Origin: an uncultured Alphaproteobacteria bacterium
GTDB lineage: Bacteria > Pseudomonadota > Alphaproteobacteria > Thalassobaculales > Thalassobaculaceae
Reading direction: 5' to 3'
Assembly: GCA_938028645.1 (NCBI GenBank)
Contig: CALIMD010000030.1
Coordinates: 1-7,173, forward strand
DNA length: 7,173 bases
In this document: piece by piece, positions 1 to 6,430 of the stretch
Layout: the number at the start of each line of letters is the position of its first letter
How positions within the stretch are numbered: the stretch's first letter is position 1
The notes under the pieces: model-generated
Database searches by the model: none
What the model saw: the letters and a program-made list of their open reading frames with translations, nothing else
Told to the model about the DNA's origin: nothing
Program-made: the position numbers and the translations under genes

Positions 1-689
1 TAGAAAGAGATTTAGGGTGGGAGTTAACTCATGTATATGGGTTAACAGAAACAACCCCTTTGATAGCAATCTGTGAACCACGGGCAAGTCACATGAATTT
101 GACCGTAGAACAACGGGCAAAAATTAAAGCTAGACAGGGGATCGAGTTAGTGAGTTCGGGAGAACTTAAAGTTGTCGATGATAACGGTATTGAGGTAGCC
201 AAAGATGGTGAAACACTTGGAGAAATAACTGTTAGAGGTAACGTAGTCATGAGTGGATATTACAATGATCGTGCATCCACTGCGGCGGCCATCAAAGACG
301 GTTGGTTTTATACGGGGGATGCAGCAGTTGTACATGATGACGGATATCTTGAAATACGCGATCGCTTCAAGGATGTAATTATAAGTGGCGGTGAAAATAT
401 TTCCTCCGTTGAAGTGGAGGGATGTCTTTTGCACCACCCGGCCGTCTTGGAGGTGGCGGTGGTAGGAATGCCTCATGAAAAATGGGGAGAAGCCCCCCAC
501 GCCTTCGTGGTTTTACATTCGGGAAAAGAATCAAGTGAAGATGAACTGCGATCACATGTTCGGAATAATCTTGCTCATTTTAAAACGCCTCAATGGTTCA
601 GTTTTGTTTCCGATCTGCCAAAGACGGCAACGGGTAAGGTGCAGAAGTTTCTATTAAGGGATGGTAAGGCAGGCATATCAAAACAATAA
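1..689 (+). CDS. AMP-forming acyl-CoA synthetase, C-terminal part (5' end outside window)
   Basis: ANL-superfamily enzyme that activates a carboxylic acid to its acyl-AMP and then its CoA thioester in the cytoplasm. The frame is open from the first base: codons begin at position 3, so the TTG at 60 is an internal leucine, not a start. The 228 visible residues contain, in order, the YGLTET adenylate motif (residues 12-17 of the fragment), an ARQG segment near 43-46, GWFYTGD (100-106) with the ribose-binding Asp, the DRFKD hinge (120-124), SGGENIS (128-134) and PKTATGK near the C-terminus, whose Lys is the usual adenylation lysine. Family members are about 530-550 residues, so roughly the last 40% is present. 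The motif wording resembles the medium-chain/AlkK and DmdB (methylmercaptopropionate-CoA ligase) clade, but the acyl pocket lies mostly upstream, so the substrate is not assignable. It ends in TAA inside a 16-bp palindrome. Confidence 0.93.
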   Translation, partial: ERDLGWELTHVYGLTETTPLIAICEPRASHMNLTVEQRAKIKARQGIELVSSGELKVVDDNGIEVAKDGETLGEITVRGNVVMSGYYNDRASTAAAIKDGWFYTGDAAVVHDDGYLEIRDRFKDVIISGGENISSVEVEGCLLHHPAVLEVAVVGMPHEKWGEAPHAFVVLHSGKESSEDELRSHVRNNLAHFKTPQWFSFVSDLPKTATGKVQKFLLRDGKAGISKQ

Positions 690-701
690 CTAGCTAGTTA
701 T
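686..701. repeat. 16-bp perfect palindrome across the ligase stop codon
   Basis: The sequence ATAACTAGCTAGTTAT is identical to its reverse complement and includes the TAA stop of the acyl-CoA synthetase. It is AT-rich and has no following T-run, so it does not look like an intrinsic terminator. It could be a protein-binding site in the spacer before the exporter gene, or chance. No known operator was recognised. Confidence 0.4.
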
Positions 702-757
702 GGATAGCAACCTGTTAAGTTTTCACGCTCAAGTGATAAGAATATTTAAAACCAATA

Positions 758-785
758 TTGATAAACAGTAGTCCTAATTAATACT
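758..785 (+). promoter_or_regulatory. Weak sigma-70-like promoter candidate for the exporter gene
   Basis: TTGATA (758-763; five of six matches to the -35 consensus) is separated by 16 bases from AATACT (780-785; four of six to the -10). It would give a leader of about 125 bases before the ATG at 918. The -10 match is poor and the region is AT-rich, so this is a candidate only. Its main support is that it abuts the palindrome at 782-795. Confidence 0.2.
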
Positions 786-795
786 ACCGGTGGTA
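782..795. promoter_or_regulatory. Near-perfect 14-bp palindrome, possible operator
   Basis: TACTACCGGTGGTA is a palindrome centred on ACCGGT with a single mismatched pair (T785/G792). It lies in the 690-917 spacer about 120 bases before the exporter start and overlaps the candidate -10 box. Size and symmetry fit a dimeric helix-turn-helix repressor site, but the regulator is not identifiable. The stretch 796-900 between it and the ribosome binding site shows nothing further that I recognise. Confidence 0.3.
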
Positions 796-917
796 GGTAC
801 GAAGTAATTGCGTTGGATAGAGGTATACGATCGCTTTTCAAAGAGGAATTTATTGGTAAGTGAGCACTTTATTTGATTTGATCGTCACGGATCTACTTGC
901 AAAAAAGGTTGTGAGAG

Positions 918-1799
918 ATGTTCCGTAATTTATCTGATGGTGCAAAAGGTGCGTATTGCATGATTATTGGATCCCTGCTTCTAACAAGTCAGGATGCAAT
1001 TACGAAATGGATGACCTCATCCTATCACGCAGGTGAAATTTTATTCTATAGGGGAATTTTCACATTTGTACCCATAATATTTTTAGTTCTTTGGGCGGGT
1101 GATATTAAATTACTCAAAACAAGAAGTTTCAAAAGTACGCTTTTGCGTGCTGCGTTAGGATCGGCCACATCGGTTTTTGTTGTTCTATCATTTGCCTTTT
1201 TGCCATTAGCGACAGCTTTAGCGATAATATTTCTTAGCCCTATTTTACTGACTGCTCTATCGGTACCGTTCTTGGGGGAGAGCGTTGGTTGGCGACGGTG
1301 GTGTGCAGTTTTTGTCGGTTTTTGCGGTGTGCTCTTAATTATTCAGCCAGGGCAGGGAGGGGTTTGGGTTTATTTTTTAATACCATTACTTACCGCCTTT
1401 CTGGCGACTATGAGGGACATAGTTACCAGACGAATGAAAGGGGGAGACACATCCCTTTCAATTTTATTTTATTCGATGCTAGTTGCCGTGTTAACGGGAG
1501 GTATAAGTCTACCAATCTTTGGCTATAGTCTGCCAAACTGGAGTGACATAGGCTTATTTGCTGGCGCTGGTATCATGGTGAGCTTTTCACATCTACTAAT
1601 CATACAGGCTTTTTTATTTGCACCTGGTGCTACGGTTGCTCCATTTAAATATCTTTCGTTAGTTTATGCTGCGGGTATTGGCTATGTAGTCTGGGGAGAT
1701 ATCCCCAATCTCGGTAAAATAATGGGAGCGGTGCTAGTCGTAATGGCTGGGTTATTTATTTTGTATAGAGAGATGAATGTGAAAAAAACTATACCTTAA
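918..1799 (+). CDS. EamA/DMT-superfamily transporter, ten transmembrane helices
   Basis: Inner-membrane carrier of the drug/metabolite transporter superfamily (EamA domains, RhaT/YdcZ-like). Such proteins usually export metabolites or amino-acid-like compounds; the substrate cannot be predicted here. The 293 residues are at the family's usual length and hold two EamA repeats. Hydrophobic helices lie at about 11-29, 40-60, 76-95, 97-117, 126-143, 149-166, 178-200, 210-231, 236-258 and 264-283. The first repeat ends with the family-typical FLGE (119-122 region) after helix 4. The second has the matching YLSL...VWGDIP stretch (about 245-263) before helix 10. A basic tail (REMNVKK) follows the last helix, consistent with a cytoplasmic C-terminus. 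The ATG at 918 is preceded by an A-rich AAAAGG (903-908) at a 9-base spacing. It may be co-transcribed with the methyltransferase gene 52 bases downstream. Confidence 0.9.
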   Translation: MFRNLSDGAKGAYCMIIGSLLLTSQDAITKWMTSSYHAGEILFYRGIFTFVPIIFLVLWAGDIKLLKTRSFKSTLLRAALGSATSVFVVLSFAFLPLATALAIIFLSPILLTALSVPFLGESVGWRRWCAVFVGFCGVLLIIQPGQGGVWVYFLIPLLTAFLATMRDIVTRRMKGGDTSLSILFYSMLVAVLTGGISLPIFGYSLPNWSDIGLFAGAGIMVSFSHLLIIQAFLFAPGATVAPFKYLSLVYAAGIGYVVWGDIPNLGKIMGAVLVVMAGLFILYREMNVKKTIP

Positions 1800-1851
1800 T
1801 ATTCCTCTGGTTTATCTGTTTTGTAAATAATTGTGAGCATAAATAGGCTGG

Positions 1852-3780
1852 ATGATAGTGATCGATAAAACACCATTTGAAAAAATCAATGATGATAAAA
1901 AAGTTCGTTTATTTTATCAGCAATTACAGACCATGGTAGAATTATGCTCTTCAGATCACTCAGAAGATACATTAGAAAAGATTGCTGCTTTCTCTAAAGA
2001 ATATTCATGGTCCTCCCATGGCTATGCCTTACTTGGAATAACATACTCAAAACGAAGCTTTTTTGATGCAGCGTTAACAAATCTCCAAAAGGCCCTTTTG
2101 CTTTCTCCAATTGACGAAACGGCCTTAACGTGTTTCAGAGCCTTATTGCAAGATCGTGGGAGACACGGAGACGGTATAACCATCTTGGAACGCTGTATTT
2201 CCATTAATCCGACAGACCCCACTATTTGGCAACAGTATTGGCAAAGCGTGAAGTCTATCACTTATGAAAAATATACAGAGGCAACAGCAAGCCGGTTTAT
2301 AAAAATCCTGAAAAAAAACAATTTGATCCGGCCCAGCCAGATTATCAGCGCTATAATAAACCTCTTAGAGAAAAAACAAAATTTAGTGGAGATATCGAGA
2401 ATTGAAACACAATCCTCATTCAATTCCGAGCTAGAAAGGGTCATCTCAGTATTACTTGAAACACCTTTGTTTCTCAAAATTATCGAGGTGTGTCCAATTC
2501 CCAATATAATTTTTGAAATCTTATTGAGGCGTTTGCGAAAAGCATTTTTGCTGCACGATGATTTAGAAACGCCAAACGATAATTATCTTGCGTTACAATG
2601 CTCTCTGGCACTGCACTGTTTCACGAACGAATATATTTATGGAGAGGACAAGGAGGAAACACAAAAACTAGAACAATTAGAAAAATTTATATCTGACGCT
2701 GTCTCTGAAGATAGAATCCCACCTTGGAGACATATAGCCTGCATAGCAAGTTATCGGCCTTTGAATAACTTTCATTGGAGTAGAAATTTGACTGTTCCGG
2801 CCCATATGGCCAACTTGTTTATAAGACAAGTTCATCATATCGACTATGAATTTTCTCTGCGAGGCAGTTTCCCAAGTATAGGCACAATAACGGAAGATAC
2901 CTCGCTTGCTGTAAAGGAACAGTATGAAGACAGCCCTTATCCCCGATGGGTGAATATTGGGATACTACAGAAATCAATGACAATACCAGACATTATAAAT
3001 CTTGTGGGGATTCGAACCTTACCACACGAGTTAGATCAGTCGAGCCAACCACAGATTTTGGTGGCGGGCTGCGGCACTGGTCAGCATGCTATAGAAGCCG
3101 CCGTTCGCTATGCTCATGCTCATGTCACTGCCATTGATTTGAGTGTGAGTAGTCTTAGTTTCGCATTAAGGCGGACCAAAGAATTAAACATTAAAAATAT
3201 AAAATATTTGCATGGCGATATCCTTGATTTAACTTCTTTGGAAACTGAATTCGATGTTATCGAAACAACAGGTGTATTACATCACATGAAAGAGCCGATG
3301 TTGGGATGGCGTATATTAAAAGAGCGTTTAAAGCCAAAAGGACTGATGAGAGTCGGCCTCTATAGTAGCATAGCCCGGGCCGATTTATCCGAAATAAAAG
3401 AGAAAATGGGTGAGTTAGAAAAGCCTATCACGAACCAAAAGATACATGATTACAGGAATAAAATTTTGGATAACGCTGGCCGAGAATTTGCAAAATTGGC
3501 CAGGTACCCAGATTTCTTCTCAACCAGCGAATTAAGAGACCTTTTATTTCATGTTCAAGAGCATACTTTTACCCTAATGGATATTAAAAAGATGTTAAGA
3601 GAGTTAGATTTGATTTTTTGTGGTTTTGAAACAGTGGATGAAAAAACAAAAGAAGTCTTATCGGCGGATGAGCTGGGCTTGGAAAGTCTTTACTCTCTTG
3701 ATGCCTGGCATAACTTTGAGCAATTAAATCCTCATTATTTTTCAGGAATGTATTCTTTTTGGGTTCAGAGAACCTATTAG
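1852..3780 (+). CDS. TPR-like domain fused to class I SAM-dependent methyltransferase
   Basis: The 642-residue protein is predicted soluble. Residues about 57-124 form two TPR-like helical pairs (LLGITYSKRSFFDAALTNLQ, then a second repeat ending in SINPTDP), typical of protein-binding scaffolds. Residues about 125-350 are helical and not recognised. An EQYEDSPYPRW segment (357-366) leads into a Rossmann methyltransferase. That domain has motif I VAGCGTG (404-410), an acidic Asp at the end of strand 2 (AIDL, D429), GDILDL (455-460), the FDVIETTGVLHHM motif (468-479) and the post-motif LKPKG turn (493-497). The C-terminal 140 residues end in an aromatic SFWVQR strand. The methyl acceptor is unknown; a protein or cell-surface glycan substrate is only a guess. 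The start is ATG 1852, because an in-frame TAA lies 12 bases upstream; its Shine-Dalgarno (TAGG at 1844-1847) is poor, and GTG 1858 is a possible alternative. Confidence 0.88.
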   Translation: MIVIDKTPFEKINDDKKVRLFYQQLQTMVELCSSDHSEDTLEKIAAFSKEYSWSSHGYALLGITYSKRSFFDAALTNLQKALLLSPIDETALTCFRALLQDRGRHGDGITILERCISINPTDPTIWQQYWQSVKSITYEKYTEATASRFIKILKKNNLIRPSQIISAIINLLEKKQNLVEISRIETQSSFNSELERVISVLLETPLFLKIIEVCPIPNIIFEILLRRLRKAFLLHDDLETPNDNYLALQCSLALHCFTNEYIYGEDKEETQKLEQLEKFISDAVSEDRIPPWRHIACIASYRPLNNFHWSRNLTVPAHMANLFIRQVHHIDYEFSLRGSFPSIGTITEDTSLAVKEQYEDSPYPRWVNIGILQKSMTIPDIINLVGIRTLPHELDQSSQPQILVAGCGTGQHAIEAAVRYAHAHVTAIDLSVSSLSFALRRTKELNIKNIKYLHGDILDLTSLETEFDVIETTGVLHHMKEPMLGWRILKERLKPKGLMRVGLYSSIARADLSEIKEKMGELEKPITNQKIHDYRNKILDNAGREFAKLARYPDFFSTSELRDLLFHVQEHTFTLMDIKKMLRELDLIFCGFETVDEKTKEVLSADELGLESLYSLDAWHNFEQLNPHYFSGMYSFWVQRTY

Positions 3781-3785
3781 CAGCG

Positions 3786-3829
3786 AGACGTTCACAGGTA
3801 TATTACTGGTTTTAAATTTTTGAACGTCT
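3786..3829. terminator. Inverted repeat between convergent genes, possible bidirectional terminator
   Basis: AGACGTTCA (3786-3794) is exactly complementary to TGAACGTCT (3821-3829), enclosing a 26-base AT-rich loop. It starts 6 bases after the methyltransferase stop and lies before the end of the oppositely oriented SDR gene. The stem is only moderately GC-rich and lacks a strong T-run on either strand, so it is not a classical intrinsic terminator. Its position between convergent genes is the main reason to propose a role in transcript ends or 3' stability. Confidence 0.4.
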
Positions 3830-3856
3830 TGGTTAACAAATATCGTATGAAAATTA

Positions 3857-4708
3857 TCAAAAACTTGGTTTTGTTGGAAACGGCGTTAACTGGAGTTCGT
3901 GTGTCCAACACGAGCGGTCTTGGGTATGCAGATAAAAGAATGCTTCGGCAATTTTTATCGGGTTGATTATTGCGTCAGGATTTTTTTGTGCCTTGGGTAG
4001 AGTTCTAGTTCCCGGCGAGTCAATCAAACCATCGATCACAATATTGGCGACATGTATGCCATGTTCGGAATACTCCTCCGTAAGAACTTGAGCTAAAGTG
4101 CGCATCATAACCCTCGGATAGTATAATGACTCTCCAGTGTGCCGCTTTGTCCCACGCAATGATTTTGAATTATTGCTGAAAAAGAAAGACCCTTGGCCTT
4201 TTTCTCGCATAGCAGGCAAAACTTCCTTTGCTACGAGAAATGGACCTCTGCTAGCGATATGATGAGCTGTATCAAACATTTCGACGTCGATATATTCTAG
4301 CAGTTCTTTATCAGCTGGAAGGTCACGTCCTTCTAAATAACCCGCATTATATATTAGAACGGTTGGATCTCCTGCCTGATGGCGAATTTGAGTGAACGCG
4401 GAGCGTATAGATTCTTCCGATGCCAGGTCTAATTCAACAATCATGCATGCTCCGCCCTGGTCGTTAATTGCGATTTCTAGGCCACTTGCATTCGACTCTT
4501 TGCGTGTTGTTAAAACAGTAAAGAAACCTTCCTGCGCGAACTTTTGTGCTATGGCTCCACCCACACCCCATCGAATGCCTATTGGAAGATGGCTGTCATC
4601 GATTGCTTTGCCATGCGCCATTTTAGTGTTGCGGCCGTCTGATTGCCATTTCGAGGTTGCCCCTACAATAATGGCAACAGGTGCTTGGTTTATATTTCTT
4701 GACTTCAT
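3857..4708 (-). CDS. Atypical short-chain dehydrogenase/reductase with split glycine motif
   Basis: A 283-residue SDR-fold protein, nominally an NAD(P)-dependent oxidoreductase of unknown substrate. Fold landmarks are clear: strand 1 VAIIVGAT (11-18), GVGGAIAQKFA (48-58), LDL (93-95), the NAG motif in VLIYNAGY (117-124), a Ser-containing strand FFFSNNS (175-181), VIDG (224-227) where classical SDRs have PG, and a C-terminal CWTHELQL that matches a subgroup of SDRs. Two things are odd. About 28 residues (19-46, including DGRNTKMAHGK) are inserted in the glycine-rich cofactor loop. Where YxxxK is expected the sequence reads LYYPR (195-199), so Lys is Arg and Tyr is displaced. Start chosen at ATG 4708 (AAGGA upstream); a longer TTG start at 4768 would overlap the upstream gene and adds no conserved residues. 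It is last in the minus-strand block, 32 bases after the amidohydrolase. Activity may differ from standard dehydrogenases. Confidence 0.85.
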   Translation of the reverse strand: MKSRNINQAPVAIIVGATSKWQSDGRNTKMAHGKAIDDSHLPIGIRWGVGGAIAQKFAQEGFFTVLTTRKESNASGLEIAINDQGGACMIVELDLASEESIRSAFTQIRHQAGDPTVLIYNAGYLEGRDLPADKELLEYIDVEMFDTAHHIASRGPFLVAKEVLPAMREKGQGSFFFSNNSKSLRGTKRHTGESLYYPRVMMRTLAQVLTEEYSEHGIHVANIVIDGLIDSPGTRTLPKAQKNPDAIINPIKIAEAFFYLHTQDRSCWTHELQLTPFPTKPSF

Positions 4709-4740
4709 TGAGCACAAATTCCTTCTTTGTTTGGCCGTTA

Positions 4741-5562
4741 TTATCGTTTCCAACCCCACCATTTGCAAAGGGCTTCGCCCATCACAAGTTTATGATCATC
4801 CGTCCTGAGCCAAGATGCTTCTTCTGTAAACATAGTGACGCATTGCTTCCAGGAACAAGGCATTTTTGTTATGTCGGTTCCCCAAAACATCCGATTTGGA
4901 CCAAAAGCATCATAAATTTTTTCAAGATAAGTTTGCATTATTGGAAAAGGATAAGTTTCGCTTGAATAACCTGGCGCTCCAGTTGCTTTGACAGCCACAT
5001 TTGGAAGCTTTGCTAGTGTTAATAACTCAGGGATATGCGTCATGGATGCCGCATCTTTAAGTGTCGTAGTACCGCCCCTGCCTCCGAGATGATCAATGGT
5101 TAATCTTAATCCGGGATGCCGTTCAGCAATATGGCCAAGTATTTCAAGAGAGTCGGTAGCCAGCATTGCAATGGGGACATCCGCTAATTCTGCTTCTTTC
5201 CATAACCAATTTAGTGTTCCATCTGCAACCCATTGGCGGACGGGATCTGAGAGAAAGGTATAGCGAAGGCCAAGCATGCCATTCCCTTTCCAATCTTTAA
5301 TCTTGCCTCGTGACTCCTCTGGATCAAGGGGTAAAGAACCCATTATCGCAAATCTATTGGGAAATTCCCTTACTGCCCTAAATGCTATTTCTGTTGAATT
5401 TGGATCCCAGCTCGGAGGATGAATGACTGCTGCGTCGATACCATTTTCATTCATTAATGCAATGGCCTCTTCTGGTCTAAAAGAAGTTACTTGAATATGA
5501 GACTTATTGCTGGGTAATCCGCTCCCCCAGAGATGAATTTGAGCATCGACAATCTGAATCAA
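4741..5562 (-). CDS. Amidohydrolase-2 family metal-dependent hydrolase (COG3618-like)
   Basis: A 273-residue TIM-barrel protein of the amidohydrolase superfamily, PF04909 type. Relatives include lactonases such as the 2-pyrone-4,6-dicarboxylate and sugar lactonases, and decarboxylases of the ACMSD group. Visible landmarks are the strand-1 motif DAQIHLW (6-12), VIHPPSW (47-52), GLRY (98-101), TIDHLGG (155-161) with H158, and MFWGTDI (225-231) with the strand-8 catalytic Asp D230. The first His of the usual HxH pair is Gln (Q8), so metal binding may be altered; metal-independent lactonases exist in this group. The start is TTG at 5562, the only sensible in-frame choice, with a strong GAGGGGA Shine-Dalgarno (5569-5575) 6 bases upstream. 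It probably forms a transcription unit with the SDR gene. A ring-opening or lactone hydrolysis role fits the neighbours but is inferred. Confidence 0.87.
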   Translation of the reverse strand: MIQIVDAQIHLWGSGLPSNKSHIQVTSFRPEEAIALMNENGIDAAVIHPPSWDPNSTEIAFRAVREFPNRFAIMGSLPLDPEESRGKIKDWKGNGMLGLRYTFLSDPVRQWVADGTLNWLWKEAELADVPIAMLATDSLEILGHIAERHPGLRLTIDHLGGRGGTTTLKDAASMTHIPELLTLAKLPNVAVKATGAPGYSSETYPFPIMQTYLEKIYDAFGPNRMFWGTDITKMPCSWKQCVTMFTEEASWLRTDDHKLVMGEALCKWWGWKR

Positions 5563-5568
5563 AGGACA

Positions 5569-5575
5569 TCCCCTC
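5569..5575 (-). promoter_or_regulatory. Ribosome binding site fixing the TTG start of the amidohydrolase
   Basis: On the minus strand GAGGGGA ends 6 bases before the TTG at 5562. This strong Shine-Dalgarno decides the non-ATG start. An ATG immediately at the end of this motif is out of frame and would end after 21 codons. Confidence 0.6.
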
Positions 5576-5603
5576 GGTAAGATAATTCTTCACATGTTAG
5601 GCA

Positions 5604-5633
5604 ACTATAAAAGTTGGATGTATCTCTCGACAA
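5604..5633 (-). promoter_or_regulatory. Candidate sigma-70 promoter before the amidohydrolase gene
   Basis: Reading the minus strand, TTGTCG (5633-5628; four of six) is separated by 18 bases from TATAGT (5609-5604; five of six matches to TATAAT). A start near 5597 would leave a leader of about 35 bases containing the GAGGGGA ribosome binding site. It lies in the 97-base gap after the hydratase gene, so the last two genes of the block may be transcribed separately as well as by read-through. Confidence 0.3.
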
Positions 5634-5659
5634 GATATTTATAAAATTTCAAGCCCTTA

Positions 5660-6430
5660 CTATGTTTTTGAAATTCTAGTTTTAGCCGAGACCGTACAAC
5701 TAACAGTTGTCTCTTTATTGATAGATATATCGATTTTGTCACCCGGTTGCACCGGATAGAGACCTAATGAGGTTCCCGTTAGAATAATATTCCCTGGTAA
5801 AATAGAGCGGTTCCAGTTTTTAAGATTATTCTCCAACCATTCAATAGAACCAGATGGTCCTTGGGGAAGTGACCAAAGATCGCCTACAGCAATGACTTCA
5901 GAATTAATTTTAACTGATAGTTGGGCAGATTGGCTTATATAACGTGTTGATTTTTGCCAAATAAGGTCGGGACAAACAACGCCTGCATTTAAGCCGTTAT
6001 TAGCAATCAGTTCTGGTAGTGTTTTTATCGGCGCTCGAAAAACAAAATTGTGTAATTCAATAATAGGGAAAGCTGAGATAATCTCCCCGTTATCACCAAT
6101 TTTTACAGCCATTTCTCCTTCAATAGCGAGGTTAGTAAACGCATTGAAGTCTAGTTCAGCTCCGTTTTTCAGCAGTTCAGAACCAAAAAGTGTTCCTCGT
6201 ATTGGACCTTTCATCCCAAATTGACGAGTGGTTCCTGAACCCGTGCATCCCACTTTATAACCGATAATAACTTCGCCTTCAGTCACTCTAATGTCGGCAA
6301 CCGTATTTTGTAATTCATATGCAGAATCCATATCCAAGATAAAATCTAAGTCATCGAAGCATGTCCCCGGGGTTTTGTTCCGATAGTCGCTAAGTTGCCG
6401 TATGGCAAGTTTTTTTATATCGCGTATCAT
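5660..6430 (-). CDS. 2-keto-4-pentenoate hydratase family protein (MhpD-like, FAH fold)
   Basis: A 256-residue enzyme of the fumarylacetoacetate-hydrolase superfamily, at the usual length for 2-oxopent-4-enoate hydratases and 4-oxalocrotonate decarboxylases. These act on ring-cleavage products of meta pathways using Mg2+ or Mn2+. Landmarks are AYELQ (37-41), IGYKVGCT (56-63) with K59, PIRGTLF (76-82), the metal-binding ExE in IEGEMAVK (E104, E106), a likely third ligand E125 in IIELHN, and the C-terminal LTGT...YPVQPGD (217-231). Hydratase and decarboxylase branches cannot be separated by eye. The ATG at 6430 shares its A with the upstream gene's TAA (TAATG). No Shine-Dalgarno is visible, so it is probably translated by coupling to the isomerase-like gene. 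It is followed by a 97-base gap before the amidohydrolase. Confidence 0.88.
   Translation of the reverse strand: MIRDIKKLAIRQLSDYRNKTPGTCFDDLDFILDMDSAYELQNTVADIRVTEGEVIIGYKVGCTGSGTTRQFGMKGPIRGTLFGSELLKNGAELDFNAFTNLAIEGEMAVKIGDNGEIISAFPIIELHNFVFRAPIKTLPELIANNGLNAGVVCPDLIWQKSTRYISQSAQLSVKINSEVIAVGDLWSLPQGPSGSIEWLENNLKNWNRSILPGNIILTGTSLGLYPVQPGDKIDISINKETTVSCTVSAKTRISKT

Noticed and set aside
60..62. TTG at 60 as the start of the acyl-CoA synthetase
   Set aside because: The same frame is open to the window edge and encodes the YGLTET motif just upstream, so the gene is simply cut by the window.
147..500. Long open frame on the minus strand inside the acyl-CoA synthetase
   Set aside because: It is antisense to a frame with intact family motifs and shows no recognisable domain or ribosome site.
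2022..2504. Minus-strand open frames inside the TPR-methyltransferase gene
   Set aside because: They are antisense to a continuous 642-codon frame with domain motifs, have no plausible start signals and resemble no family.
3112..3124. Tandem ATGCTC repeat in the methyltransferase gene
   Set aside because: Only two copies, encoding an Ala-His-Ala-His stretch within the domain. This is ordinary coding sequence.
4709..4768. N-terminal extension of the SDR from a TTG at 4768
   Set aside because: It would overlap the amidohydrolase end by 28 bases, adds 20 residues before the normal SDR strand 1, and the ATG at 4708 has its own AAGGA site.
4392..4965. Plus-strand open frames opposite the SDR and amidohydrolase genes
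   Set aside because: The minus-strand frames carry clear family motifs throughout. The plus-strand translations look like random low-complexity shadows.
5506..5569. Short 21-codon frame starting at an ATG inside the amidohydrolase ribosome site
   Set aside because: The ATG touches the GAGGGGA motif, leaving no spacing, and the frame stops quickly. It is unlikely to be translated.
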